DNA of 64,000 bases from Rhizobiaceae bacterium (GCA_023953845.1 JAMLJC010000001.1:3110501-3174500); one strand, 5' to 3'. Counted from the stretch's first letter, positions 43,185 to 51,649 are shown. Notes: generated from the letters alone by a model not told the origin. Numbers and translations: made by a program.

Positions 43185-44048
43185 ATGCTCGATGCGGCAA
43201 AGATCGTCATCACGCTCCTGAAGCTCAGGATCGGCGTTGCTATCGCGGCAAGCGCACTGGCGGGCCTCGCCATCACGCGCGGCGATACGCCCACGGCCGG
43301 CGCGATCGCCGCTCTGGGGCTCGCCGTCCTCGGCGCATCGGGCGCGGCGGGTGCGTTCAACCACTATCATGAGCGCGTCTGCGACCGGCGGATGGCGCGT
43401 ACGGCGTCGCGTCCCTTCGCCAGCGGGCAGCTCAAGGAGGGGCCGATATGGCCGGTGACGTTCGCGGCGCTTCTCGCCGCCTCCGTCGGGCTCGCCTGGG
43501 CGGCGGCCGGCACGGTCTCGGCCCTCTACGTCTTCCTCGGCGCGGTCACCTACGGCCTCATCTACACCGTCTGGCTGAAGCCTCGCACCTCGTCCAACAT
43601 CGTGGTCGGCGGGCTGGCGGGCTCCTTCGCCGTGCTCGCCGGCGCGGCCGCCGTCGATCCCCAGCCGCAATGGGCCTCCAGCATCCTCGCCGTCGTCCTG
43701 TTCCTGTGGACGCCGCCGCATTTCTGGAGCCTCGCCGCGGCCAAGGCGGACGACTATTCGGCCGCCGGCATACCGATGCTGCCGGTCATCGCTTCCGAGC
43801 GTGAATGGACGCTGACGATCCTGATCTATACGGCAACGCTGGTCGCCCTATCGCTGACGCCGTTGTGGTTCGGCATGGGCTGGATCTACGGCCTCTTCGC
43901 CGGGGCCGGCGGTGGCTGGTTCCTGTGGAAGAGCTGGAGCCTCTACCGCGCGCCGTCGCGCCGCGCGGCGATGGCGAACTTCCTCGCCTCGCTGGTTCAA
44001 CTCCTGCTGCTCGTCGCCGGCATCTTCCTGACGGCGCTCATCGGATGA
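43185..44048 (+). CDS. ctaB: Protoheme IX farnesyltransferase (heme O synthase)
   Basis: 287 residues from the ATG at 43185 (GGGAGG upstream). It is a UbiA-superfamily membrane enzyme with about eight spans. The first Asp-rich motif NHYHERVCDRRMARTASRP is in place, and the second region YTVWLKPRTSSNIVVGG matches CtaB rather than ubiquinone UbiA. It farnesylates heme b to heme o. Encoding it in the operon implies that the catalytic subunit uses heme o or a. Start and stop are tightly spaced with subunit I (19 bp) and the SCO gene (4-bp overlap). Confidence 0.9.
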   Translation: MLDAAKIVITLLKLRIGVAIAASALAGLAITRGDTPTAGAIAALGLAVLGASGAAGAFNHYHERVCDRRMARTASRPFASGQLKEGPIWPVTFAALLAASVGLAWAAAGTVSALYVFLGAVTYGLIYTVWLKPRTSSNIVVGGLAGSFAVLAGAAAVDPQPQWASSILAVVLFLWTPPHFWSLAAAKADDYSAAGIPMLPVIASEREWTLTILIYTATLVALSLTPLWFGMGWIYGLFAGAGGGWFLWKSWSLYRAPSRRAAMANFLASLVQLLLLVAGIFLTALIG

Positions 44049-44854
44049 CGGCGATGAAGATGCGCTCTCTCGCCGCGGCCGGGCTTCTTCTCGCCTGCCT
44101 CTGGGGCGGGTCGCCGGCCGCAGCGGCCCGCATCGACGCGGAGGAGGCGCTGGAAAGGAGCGAGGCCGCGATCGGAAGCGCGACGGGCGATCACCGCCTC
44201 GTCCGCTCGGACGGCGCGCCGCTGAGCCTGTTCGAACTGAGGGGGCGGCCGCTGATCGTCAGCCTGGTCTACACGAGCTGCAGCACCGTATGCCCGGTCG
44301 GGACGGAGACGCTAAAGTCCTCCGTCGCGCAGGCGCGCAGGGCGCTGGGCGCGGCCTCGTTCGAAGTCCTGACCCTGGGCTTCGACGCCCGCAACGACAC
44401 GCCGCGCCGGATGGCGGCGTTCGCCCTCGACCATGACATCGCCGGCGATCCGCTCTGGCATGTGGCGAGCGCCTCCCCGGCCGTGCTCAAGGCGCTGCTG
44501 GGGGAGGTAGGCTTCACCTATGCCGGGGCCGCCGGCGGCTTCGAGCATGTGGCGCAGACGACGATCCTCGATGCCGATGGCCGCGTCTACCGCCAGATCT
44601 ACGGCGACCAGTATCCGCTGCAGGTGCTCGTCGAGCCGCTCAAGGAACTGGTGTTCGGCGTCACGACGACCTCGTTCACGCCGGCCGCATTCGCCGACAG
44701 GCTGCGCTTCCTGTGCACCGTCTACGACCCCAAGACCGGCCGCTACAAGGTCGATTACACGATCTTCTTCGAGATCGGTGTCGGGGGTCTGTCGCTCGCG
44801 CTGATGGGGTGGATGATCGTGCGCATGTGGCGCGGCAGCCGCCGTCCCGCCTGA
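44045..44854 (+). CDS. SCO1/SenC/PrrC family copper chaperone
   Basis: 269 residues starting in an ATGA overlap with ctaB. There is an N-terminal signal or anchor (about 7-27), then a thioredoxin-like fold with the copper-binding Cys79 and Cys83 (TSCSTVCPVG) and His168 (FEHVAQTTILD). Unusually, a second hydrophobic helix lies at the C-terminus (about 240-262, FFEIGVGGLSLALMGWMIV) after an extra stretch of 60 residues. It loads or reduces the CuA site of subunit II. senC next to norSY is a known arrangement in ammonia-oxidiser sNOR clusters. Confidence 0.9.
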   Translation: MTAMKMRSLAAAGLLLACLWGGSPAAAARIDAEEALERSEAAIGSATGDHRLVRSDGAPLSLFELRGRPLIVSLVYTSCSTVCPVGTETLKSSVAQARRALGAASFEVLTLGFDARNDTPRRMAAFALDHDIAGDPLWHVASASPAVLKALLGEVGFTYAGAAGGFEHVAQTTILDADGRVYRQIYGDQYPLQVLVEPLKELVFGVTTTSFTPAAFADRLRFLCTVYDPKTGRYKVDYTIFFEIGVGGLSLALMGWMIVRMWRGSRRPA

Positions 44855-44867
44855 GCAGGGCCTGATC

Positions 44868-46478
44868 GTGACTGCCAGCAAGCCCGGAAACCCGGCCCAG
44901 GACTGGCCGCCACTGCGCCATGCCAAGGCCGGCCTGCGCCGCATCTTCGATATTCTGGAGCGCGGGGCCGAGAGGCTGTTCACGCCGGCGCTCAACCCGC
45001 TGGCGCAGATCGGCGCGCTCTCCTTCTTCCTGTTCTGGATCGTGGCGGTCAGCGGCATCTATCTCTTCATCTTTTTCGACACCGGCATCGTCAACGCCTA
45101 TTCGTCCGTCGAATGGATCAGCGATCCGCACTGGTATCATGCCGGCGTGATGCGCAGCTTCCACCGCTACGCCTCCGATCTCATGGTGGTCACCGTGGCC
45201 GTCCATCTGCTGCGGGAATTCTCTCTCGACCGCTATCGGGGCACCCGCTGGTTCTCCTGGTTCACCGGTATCCCGCTGATCTGGTTCCTCTACATTTCCG
45301 GCATCACCGGCTACTGGCTGGTATGGGACAAGCTGGCGCAATACGTCGCGCTGGTCTCGGCGGCGCTGCTCGACGTGATGCCGATCTTCGGCGAGCCGCT
45401 GGCGCGCAACTTCCTGACGCCGGAACATCTGAGCAGCCGGTTTTTCACTCTGCTCGTGTTCCTGCACATCGCCGTGCCGCTGATCCTGCTGCTCGGTATG
45501 TGGATTCACATCCAGCGCATCTCGCGGCCGAAGGTGAACCCGCCACGGCTGCTCGCCGTCCTTATGCTTGCCGCGCTGCTGGCGGTGGCGCTCTGGAAGC
45601 CGGCGGTGAGCCAGGGACCGGCGGATCTGACGAAAGTTCCCGCCGAGGTTGGCCTCGACTGGTTCTTTTTACCGCTTTATCCGCTTGCCGAGGCATGGGG
45701 TGGATGGGGCCTGTGGGCGCTGCTGTTCGGCGTCTCGACAATGCTGGCTGCCATGCCCTGGCTGCCGCCCTTGCGCCGGGCGCCCGCCGCTGAAGTGGAT
45801 CTGCCCAACTGCAATGGTTGCAACCGCTGCGTGGAGGATTGTCCCTACGAGGCGATCAGGCTGGTGCCGCGCACCGACGACGAACCGTTCCCGTATCAGG
45901 CCGAGGTTTCTCCCGACCTGTGCGTTTCCTGCGGCATCTGCATGGGCTCATGCCCGTCCTCGACGCCGTTCCGGCGCCAACAGGACCTGAAGACCGGGAT
46001 AGACCTCCCGGGGCAGCCCCTGCGCGCGGTGCGCGAGAGCGTCGCCGCCGCCTCGACCGAGCTTCGCGGCGAAGGCCGCGCGATGGTGCTCGCCTGCGCG
46101 CACGGCGCCGGCGGCGCCGATATGGTCGGTGTCGTCACCTTCCCCTGCGTCGCGATGATCCCGCCATCGCTGATCGACTATATCCTGAGCAAGGACCTTG
46201 CCGACGGCGTCGTGGTTGCGGGCTGCGGCGAAAGCACCGCCTACAACCGGCTCGGCATCGACTGGACGAAGCAGCGCTTCGCCGGCAAGCGCGATCCCTA
46301 TCTGCGCAAGCGCGTGCCTCAGGAGCGGCTTCTCACCCTCTGGGCGTCGCCATTCGAGACCGCGCGCTACGACGCCGGGAAGGCGGCATTCGCCGAAAGC
46401 CTGAGGGGAATGACGAAGCCTTCGCGGACGGCCGCCCGGCAGGAGGCGTCTGGCGAAAACGCGGAGGATCAGTCATGA
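44868..46478 (+). CDS. Cytochrome b / two [4Fe-4S] ferredoxin / FlpD-like fusion protein
   Basis: 536 residues from a GTG at 44868. Residues 40-245 are a cytochrome b N-terminal domain with His99, His113, His200 and His214, the 14-residue spacing of bis-His b hemes. More membrane segments follow to about 300. Then come two complete 4Fe-4S sites: Cys315, 318, 321, 325 and Cys352, 355, 358, 362. Residues 405-500 resemble the FlpD/MvhD domain (LAC, FPCVAM, AGCGES). This could move electrons from quinol to the reductase or between quinone and a soluble donor. No Rieske protein is encoded nearby. The fusion is unusual, and the function is inferred from domains and operon. Confidence 0.85.
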   Translation: MTASKPGNPAQDWPPLRHAKAGLRRIFDILERGAERLFTPALNPLAQIGALSFFLFWIVAVSGIYLFIFFDTGIVNAYSSVEWISDPHWYHAGVMRSFHRYASDLMVVTVAVHLLREFSLDRYRGTRWFSWFTGIPLIWFLYISGITGYWLVWDKLAQYVALVSAALLDVMPIFGEPLARNFLTPEHLSSRFFTLLVFLHIAVPLILLLGMWIHIQRISRPKVNPPRLLAVLMLAALLAVALWKPAVSQGPADLTKVPAEVGLDWFFLPLYPLAEAWGGWGLWALLFGVSTMLAAMPWLPPLRRAPAAEVDLPNCNGCNRCVEDCPYEAIRLVPRTDDEPFPYQAEVSPDLCVSCGICMGSCPSSTPFRRQQDLKTGIDLPGQPLRAVRESVAAASTELRGEGRAMVLACAHGAGGADMVGVVTFPCVAMIPPSLIDYILSKDLADGVVVAGCGESTAYNRLGIDWTKQRFAGKRDPYLRKRVPQERLLTLWASPFETARYDAGKAAFAESLRGMTKPSRTAARQEASGENAEDQS

Positions 46479-46975
46479 GCGCGCTCCCGTGGATGCTTGC
46501 GCGCTTCGCGGTTCTGACCTTGATCTTCATGGGCGCAGCCGCCCTGTCGGACTGGCCGCCCCACCGCAGCCTCCCCGAAGGCGTCGGCGTGCTGACCTTG
46601 TCATTCGGCCACGGCGCCGACCGCAGCGCGAATTGCCGCCCAGCGACGCCGGAGGAACTTGAGAAACTGCCGCCGAACATGCGTCGGCCGGAGATCTGTC
46701 CGCGCGAACGGCCGCCGATCAGGGTCGAGCTCGACATAGATGGCGCGCCGGCGTTCGCGGCCGACGTGCCTCCCTCCGGTATCGGCCGGGACGGGCCGTC
46801 CCGCGTCCATCAGCGTTTCGTGCTGCCAGCAGGCGACTATGGGATCGCCGTGCGAATGCGGGACCGTCCCGGCGAGGAGTTCAGCTGGCGCGGCACACAG
46901 ACCATCCACATCGATCCCGCCGATCACCGCGTCATCGATTTTCGCGCCAGCGCCGGCGGGTTTGTCTTTCACTGA
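46475..46975 (+). CDS. Exported or membrane-anchored protein of unknown function in the NOR-like operon
   Basis: 166 residues starting in an ATGA overlap with the cytochrome b fusion gene. One hydrophobic N-terminal segment (MLARFAVLTLIFMGAAAL, about 7-24) acts as signal or anchor. The rest looks like a small periplasmic beta-sandwich (VGVLTLSFGHGADRS, RVHQRFVLPAGDYGIAVRM). Two cysteines (CRPATPEELEKLP... and PEICPRE) occur within about 22 residues. I do not recognise the family. Strict co-translation with the cytochrome b fusion points to a partner subunit or assembly factor. Confidence 0.75.
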   Translation: MSALPWMLARFAVLTLIFMGAAALSDWPPHRSLPEGVGVLTLSFGHGADRSANCRPATPEELEKLPPNMRRPEICPRERPPIRVELDIDGAPAFAADVPPSGIGRDGPSRVHQRFVLPAGDYGIAVRMRDRPGEEFSWRGTQTIHIDPADHRVIDFRASAGGFVFH

Positions 46976-46991
46976 CTGGAAGGAATATCGC

Positions 46992-47399
46992 ATGGCCCTG
47001 ATCACATGGAAGGACAGCTACAGCGTCGGCATCAAGGCGGTCGACCACGAGCACCGGGAACTGATCGACCTCATCAACGAACTTCACGAAAGCCTGCTGA
47101 CAGACAACGGAAAGCCCGATGTGACCGCCTTCCTCGGGGAGATCTTCCGCGGCATCTCAGCGCATTTCGCGCTCGAGGAGCGGTTCATGCGCGCGCACCG
47201 CTACGACCAGTTCGACCAGCACAAGCAGGCGCATGAGGAGCTTCTGGAGGAAATACGCGACATCATGGACGGCTACGAGGCAAACCCCGAAGGCGCATCG
47301 AAGCTGCTTTCAAACCGGCTGGACCTCTGGTTCACCGGTCACTTCAGCACGCACGACGCACGGCTCCATCACCGCCTCGGGTCCCACGACCACGGATAA
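46992..47399 (+). CDS. Bacteriohemerythrin
   Basis: 135 residues of the single-domain hemerythrin fold. The di-iron ligands are in place: His19/His21 (DHEHRELID), His58 and Glu62 (HFALEERFM), His77 and His81 (HKQAH), His117 and Asp122 (HFSTHD). Hemerythrins bind O2 and, in several bacteria, NO. As the last gene of the NOR-like operon (16-bp gap) it may scavenge or sense these gases or guard the O2-sensitive Fe-S enzymes. A His-rich C-terminus (LHHRLGSHDHG) is an extra feature. Confidence 0.92.
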   Translation: MALITWKDSYSVGIKAVDHEHRELIDLINELHESLLTDNGKPDVTAFLGEIFRGISAHFALEERFMRAHRYDQFDQHKQAHEELLEEIRDIMDGYEANPEGASKLLSNRLDLWFTGHFSTHDARLHHRLGSHDHG

Positions 47400-47451
47400 C
47401 GGTTCCCGCCTGCTGCGCGGCGCCGATTACCACAGACGGGCGCCCTAGCGA

Positions 47452-48231
47452 TCAACCCGCTTCGAGGACCGCATTCAGAAACTGGCGCGTGCGCTCGTTC
47501 TTCGGCGCGCCAAACAGATCTTGCGGCGGACCCTGTTCACAGATCTTGCCGTCATAGAAGAAGCAAACGCGATCCGAGAATTCCCGGGCAAAACCCATCT
47601 GGTGGGTGACCATCACCATGGTCAGTTCGTGCTCGCGGCCGATCCTTCTGATGACCGCGAGAACCTCGCCGACAAGCTCGGGGTCCAGTGCGGACGTCAC
47701 TTCGTCGAACAGCATGATTTTCGGTCGCATGGCGAGCGCCCGTGCGATAGCTACCCGCTGCTGCTGTCCGCCCGAAAGCTGGGCCGGATAGTGATCCCTT
47801 TTCGAACCGAGGCCGACCATGTCGAGCAATTCGGCGGCGCGCGCCTGTGCATCGGCTCTTTTCATGCCGAGCACCGTCATCGGCGCTTCGATGCAGTTGC
47901 CGAGCGCAGTCATGTGAGGGAACAGATTGAACGACTGGAATACCATGCCGATCTTGGCGCGAACCCGTCGCAAATGCGCCGCGTTTGCGGGGACCAGCAC
48001 GCCGCCGCGATACATATGGGTAAGCGGTTCACCATCTACCCAGATGACGCCGTCGTTGATCGTTTCCAACGTCATCAGCATGCGCAACACTGTCGTCTTT
48101 CCCGAACCGGAAGGGCCGATGATCGACACCTTCTCGCCGCGCGAGATCTCGAGATCGAGCCCGTCGAGGACGGCCAGCGGGCCATAGCGCTTGGAAACAT
48201 TCTCAAAACGGATCATGGCCGACGAGCTCAT
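47452..48231 (-). CDS. ehuA: Amino-acid-type ABC transporter ATP-binding protein (EhuA-like)
   Basis: 259 residues; the start at 48229-48231 overlaps the permease stop (ATGA). Walker A GPSGSGKTT, Q-loop FQSFNLFPHM, signature LSGGQQQRVAIARAL, Walker B IMLFDEVTSALD and switch VTHQMGFA are complete. The cassette belongs to the polar-amino-acid (HisP/GlnQ) class and fits the EhuA role by neighbours. The second, divergent Ehu-like set at 51.7-54.0 kb has no ATPase of its own, so this one may serve both. Confidence 0.85.
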   Translation of the reverse strand: MSSSAMIRFENVSKRYGPLAVLDGLDLEISRGEKVSIIGPSGSGKTTVLRMLMTLETINDGVIWVDGEPLTHMYRGGVLVPANAAHLRRVRAKIGMVFQSFNLFPHMTALGNCIEAPMTVLGMKRADAQARAAELLDMVGLGSKRDHYPAQLSGGQQQRVAIARALAMRPKIMLFDEVTSALDPELVGEVLAVIRRIGREHELTMVMVTHQMGFAREFSDRVCFFYDGKICEQGPPQDLFGAPKNERTRQFLNAVLEAG

Positions 48232-48884
48232 TGCGGATATCTGCTCTTCAGGAGGCGTTCGATCATGAGTATCAGCGCCGCGGAGAAGAGGCTCATGATC
48301 AGGAAGAAGCCGCCGACTATTGTAATCGGCTCGTTGTAGCGGAATGTCGTGGAGCCTATGATCTTCGCCGTCTGCATCAGTTCCAGGACGGCTATCGCAG
48401 AGAGGAGCGGCGTTTCCTTGAACAAGGCGACGAGATAGTTGCCCAGGGCAGGGACGACAGGCGGAATCGCCTGCGGTATGATCACGTCCTTCAGCGTCGT
48501 CCAGGGCGAGAGATTGAGGGCGATCGAGGCTTCCCACTGGCCACGCGGCACATTGTCAAAGCCTGCCCGGTAGACCTCGGAGCAGTATGCCGCGTAATGG
48601 ATGCCGATCGCCAAGACCCCGGCGGCGAACGCATCCAGCACGACGCCGAACTTCGGAAAAACGAAATAGACGAAGAAAATCTGGATCAGCAGCGGCGTTG
48701 AGCGCACCAGTTCCACGAAGAGCGAGATCGCGAATCCGCTTTTCGGCGCGGCCACCCTGAGAAGCGCAAGCGCCAGCCCGAGCGTTGCCGCGACGGCGAA
48801 GCCGATCAGCGTTGCCTGGATGGTGATCAGCGCCGCGCTCGCGAGCTTCGGGAGGATTTCGAGCGCGAAGTTCCAATCCCACAT
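48228..48884 (-). CDS. ehuD: Amino-acid ABC transporter permease (EhuD-like)
   Basis: 218 residues of the HisM/GlnP class with about five membrane spans. The EAA loop appears as QWEASIALNLSPWTTLKDVIIPQAIPP, although the first Gly is missing. It ends in overlap with the ATPase gene and begins directly at the stop of the other permease. The two permeases form the channel for the substrate delivered by the binding protein at 49668. Confidence 0.85.
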   Translation of the reverse strand: MWDWNFALEILPKLASAALITIQATLIGFAVAATLGLALALLRVAAPKSGFAISLFVELVRSTPLLIQIFFVYFVFPKFGVVLDAFAAGVLAIGIHYAAYCSEVYRAGFDNVPRGQWEASIALNLSPWTTLKDVIIPQAIPPVVPALGNYLVALFKETPLLSAIAVLELMQTAKIIGSTTFRYNEPITIVGGFFLIMSLFSAALILMIERLLKSRYPQ

Positions 48885-49616
48885 CTAGCTGACCCTCCCG
48901 CGCGCAAGTCCGCGTGAAAACCGGCCTTCCAGGAGGCGCATACCGATGGTGATCACCAGCGCCATGGCAAGGTAGAAGAGGAGCACGAGCGTGAAGATCG
49001 GCAATGTCTGCAAGGTCGCCTGATTGAGCTGCTGCGCCTTGAAGGCCAGATCGGCGAGGGTGATCAGCGAAACGAGGGCGGTCGATTTCAGCAATTCGAT
49101 GAAGAGGTTGCCCCAGGGAGGAATCATGGCAATGAACGCCTGCGGCAGTACGATCCTGCGCAACATCTGGAGGCGGCCCATGTTGAGCGCCGTGGCAGCC
49201 TCCCACTGACCGCGAGGCACCGCCAGAATCGCACCACGGACGACCTCGGAACCATAGGCGCCGATATTCAGGCCGAGCGCTATGACCGCCACGGCAAAGG
49301 CATCGAGATAGACGCCAAACTGCGGCAGGACGAAGAAAAGCCAGAACAGCTGCACCAGAGCGGACGTTCCGCGAAACAGCTGGACATAGGCCGTCGCGAT
49401 CCAACTGAGCGGCCTGCCGCCATACATTCTGGCGAGCGCGGAGAGGATGGCCATGCCCACAGCCAGCGCGGAGCCCAGCACGGTTATTTCCGCCGTCAAT
49501 CGCGCTCCCGCGAGAAGCGCGGGAAAGAAAAGCTGGTACTTTTCCTGCGCAGCCAATGCGCTGATGGTCACAAGCGTGACCATCAGCAGGACGATGAGTG
49601 CACGAACTCCCATCAT
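48885..49616 (-). CDS. ehuC: Amino-acid ABC transporter permease (EhuC-like)
   Basis: 243 residues, HisQ/EhuC class: N-terminal span MMGVRALIVLLMVTLVTISAL, ELFRG-type segment VQLFRGTSALVQLFW and EAA loop QWEAATALNMGRLQMLRRIVLP. The permease at 52583 has the same segments (VELFRGTSLVVQLFW), so the two operons are duplicates. It lies 51 bp after the binding-protein gene. Confidence 0.85.
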   Translation of the reverse strand: MMGVRALIVLLMVTLVTISALAAQEKYQLFFPALLAGARLTAEITVLGSALAVGMAILSALARMYGGRPLSWIATAYVQLFRGTSALVQLFWLFFVLPQFGVYLDAFAVAVIALGLNIGAYGSEVVRGAILAVPRGQWEAATALNMGRLQMLRRIVLPQAFIAMIPPWGNLFIELLKSTALVSLITLADLAFKAQQLNQATLQTLPIFTLVLLFYLAMALVITIGMRLLEGRFSRGLARGRVS

Positions 49617-49667
49617 CTCACTCGCTGGAACAAGCGATGGTCGGTTCCAGGCGTGCCGGGCTCCGCG

Positions 49668-50531
49668 TCACCCGCCGCACAGTTCGGCGGTCGTCTTCTG
49701 CGGAAGATAGGATTCGTCCAGTCCAAACTGCTCAACCACCTTCAGGTGCTCGGGCGTTCCGATGAAATTCTTCAGTTCGGCGTTGAACGCATCGACGAGG
49801 CTCGTATCCTCCTTGCGGAAGGCGAAGCCGCCATGCGCCTTGATCGGCTTGCCGGCGATCTCGCTGAACGGCGCGGTCGATTCGACGCCTTCCGCTTTCT
49901 TCGCCATATCCGCGATCGAGAGCGCCGCGAGGCCAGCCGCGTCGGCACGCCCGGACTGTACCGCCGCGATCAGGCTCGACGTGTCCGGCAGGACGAGGAG
50001 CTGTGCCTCCGGCACACCTGCCGCCGCCGCGTAGTCCACATTGATCGAGCCGGCCATGATCGCGAGCTTCAGATCGGCGTTCTCGACGAAAGTAGAATAG
50101 TCCTTGACGCCCTTCGGATTGCCCGTCTGCACCAGCATCGCCTCGCCAATGCCGTAGGAGGGCTCGGAGAAGGCGACTTCCTGGCAGCGCTTGGGCGTGA
50201 TGAACATGCCGGCGGCGATGATGTCGAAGCGATGGGCTTTCAGTCCGGGTATAAGAGCGCCGAATTCCGTCAGGACACCGTCGACGCTTGGAATCCCGAG
50301 CCGGGCGAGAATGATCTTCGCGATCTCCGGGGACTCGCCTGTCAGCACACCTTCGGGCGTCGCATAACCGAAGGGCGCTTCGTTGGCGAAACCCACACGG
50401 ATGAAGCCCTGCTTGCGTGCGTCCTCCAGCGTCGATTGCGCGTAAACCGGCGATAGGTTGAGCATCGATGCGGCGATAAGCGATACGCCTGCCATGAAGG
50501 TCGCGCGGCGTGTAAACATCGTTCCGAACAT
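49668..50531 (-). CDS. ehuB: Ectoine/hydroxyectoine-type solute-binding protein 1 (EhuB-like)
   Basis: 287 residues from the ATG at 50529-50531 (GGGGA 6 nt upstream); an ATG at 50543 lacks a site. A Sec-type signal (ATFMAGVSLIAASMLNLSPVYAQ) precedes an SBP_bac_3 fold: GFIRVGFANEAPFGYATPEG, DGVLTEFGALIPGLKAHRFD, AAGMFITPKRCQEVAFSEPS. These segments match EhuB, which binds ectoine and hydroxyectoine. The paralogue at 51710 shares them. The actual ligand may be a betaine or N-methyl amino acid, given the dimethylglycine-dehydrogenase-like gene nearby; ectoine hydrolase genes are not in the window. Confidence 0.8.
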   Translation of the reverse strand: MFGTMFTRRATFMAGVSLIAASMLNLSPVYAQSTLEDARKQGFIRVGFANEAPFGYATPEGVLTGESPEIAKIILARLGIPSVDGVLTEFGALIPGLKAHRFDIIAAGMFITPKRCQEVAFSEPSYGIGEAMLVQTGNPKGVKDYSTFVENADLKLAIMAGSINVDYAAAAGVPEAQLLVLPDTSSLIAAVQSGRADAAGLAALSIADMAKKAEGVESTAPFSEIAGKPIKAHGGFAFRKEDTSLVDAFNAELKNFIGTPEHLKVVEQFGLDESYLPQKTTAELCGG

Positions 50532-50710
50532 ACAGTTCCCCATTGGTTATCTTAGGTGGTCGATCAGGACTGCTCGTGACCGAAGCGGCTTCTGGAAACC
50601 GCGTCGACGTTCTCTCTCCCATCGGCAGCCAGTTGTTTTTGGCGCACCTCGACTGGTGGTCCTCCGGCTTCAACCCGAGTGCCATCCAGAGCATGGATTT
50701 GGATCACACT

Positions 50711-50743
50711 TTGTATACTGAGTGCAAAACGGTGGCTCGTCAA
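50711..50743 (-). promoter_or_regulatory. Promoter with overlapping TTGTATAC operator for the ehuBCDA-like operon
   Basis: On the minus strand TTGACG (50738-50743) and CAGTAT (50715-50720) are separated by 17 bp. The operator-like AGTATACAA (50711-50719 on the plus strand TTGTATACT) covers the -10 box. It is about 180 bp before the ehuB start, giving a long leader. The same TGTATAC core occurs at 51665 and 54099. Confidence 0.6.
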
Positions 50744-50851
50744 TAGGCCGGCTCTCGTCCGATCGCTTCGACGATCAAGCGGCGGTCTTCTCGCGGTGCC
50801 GCGATTGCTTGCGCGCCAGTGGGTTCGTTGTTAATTGGGAGGCCAGGAACG

Positions 50852-51568
50852 GTGGCGGACATTAAAACGTTGAAGAATTCGCTTCTCAAATCGGAGGACG
50901 AGTCGTTCTTCGAGAGATTTAGAAAGAATGAGCCGACAATAGTCGTGGACGACATTGGCCAATTTCTCGAAGACAAGATCGTCTTTGGTGAAATCCCGCC
51001 GGGCTCTCATCTTCCGGAAGAAAGTATTTCTCAGCGCTATAACGTGCACAGGCATCTTGTTCGCGAAGCGCTTCGATCGCTCGAGCATGAAGGCCTTGCT
51101 GTTTGGGAGTCGCGGCGCGGCGTCTGGGTTACGCAAATGAGTCTCGAGGGCCTGGACGACGTCTACACTTGCCGGCGCTCACTCGAAGCCCTTGCCGCCG
51201 AACTCGCGGCGCAAAGGCGCACGAAAGAAGATCTTGAGGGCATCGTTCATGCGCTGAATGAACTGGAGAGTGCGGTTGCCACCCTCAATCCTCGTAACTT
51301 CTTTCGCCTGAATCTGGCCCTTTCTGCGAAAGTGCATGCCGCAGCGCACAATAAGACGCTTCTGAGATTGATCATAGCAATCGGAAAGCAATCCTACAGA
51401 TACCGTTTTCTCGCTTATTTGCAGAGGCCTGAGATGATGGAGGCGTCCGTCCAAGGACATAAGGCGGTTGTCGATGCCATCAGATCGGGAGACAGCCGGA
51501 AAGCGAAGAAGATGATCGAGGATATGGTTGATGCATCCTGGGTCTTCCTGAGAACAATACTCTCCTGA
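50852..51568 (+). CDS. GntR family regulator (FCD-type) between the two Ehu-like operons
   Basis: 238 residues from a GTG at 50852 with GGGAGG 8 nt upstream; a GTG at 50819 would add 11 residues. The N-terminal winged helix (about 35-105) includes IGQFLEDKIVFGEIPPGSHLPEE and the recognition segment RYNVHRHLVREALRSLEHEG. The C-terminal helical domain (about 115-235) has the FCD pattern CRRSLEALAAELAA and NLALSAKVHAAA. It sits between the two transporter operons and is the best candidate to bind the TGTATACA sites at their promoters, in line with FCD-GntR operators that are short AT-rich dyads. Confidence 0.9.
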   Translation: MADIKTLKNSLLKSEDESFFERFRKNEPTIVVDDIGQFLEDKIVFGEIPPGSHLPEESISQRYNVHRHLVREALRSLEHEGLAVWESRRGVWVTQMSLEGLDDVYTCRRSLEALAAELAAQRRTKEDLEGIVHALNELESAVATLNPRNFFRLNLALSAKVHAAAHNKTLLRLIIAIGKQSYRYRFLAYLQRPEMMEASVQGHKAVVDAIRSGDSRKAKKMIEDMVDASWVFLRTILS

Positions 51569-51594
51569 GCGCGATTAATAAATCTCATAGATTG

Positions 51595-51613
51595 TGATAT
51601 TCTTAGAATATCA
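51595..51613. promoter_or_regulatory. AT-rich dyad TGATATTC-TTA-GAATATCA
   Basis: An 8-bp perfect inverted repeat with a 3-bp spacer begins 26 bp after the GntR stop. It lacks GC content and a T-run, so a terminator is unlikely. An operator for the downstream operon is possible. Confidence 0.4.
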
Positions 51614-51649
51614 TGATCTGTGCGATGGTGCGCGGCGTATCATATCGGC

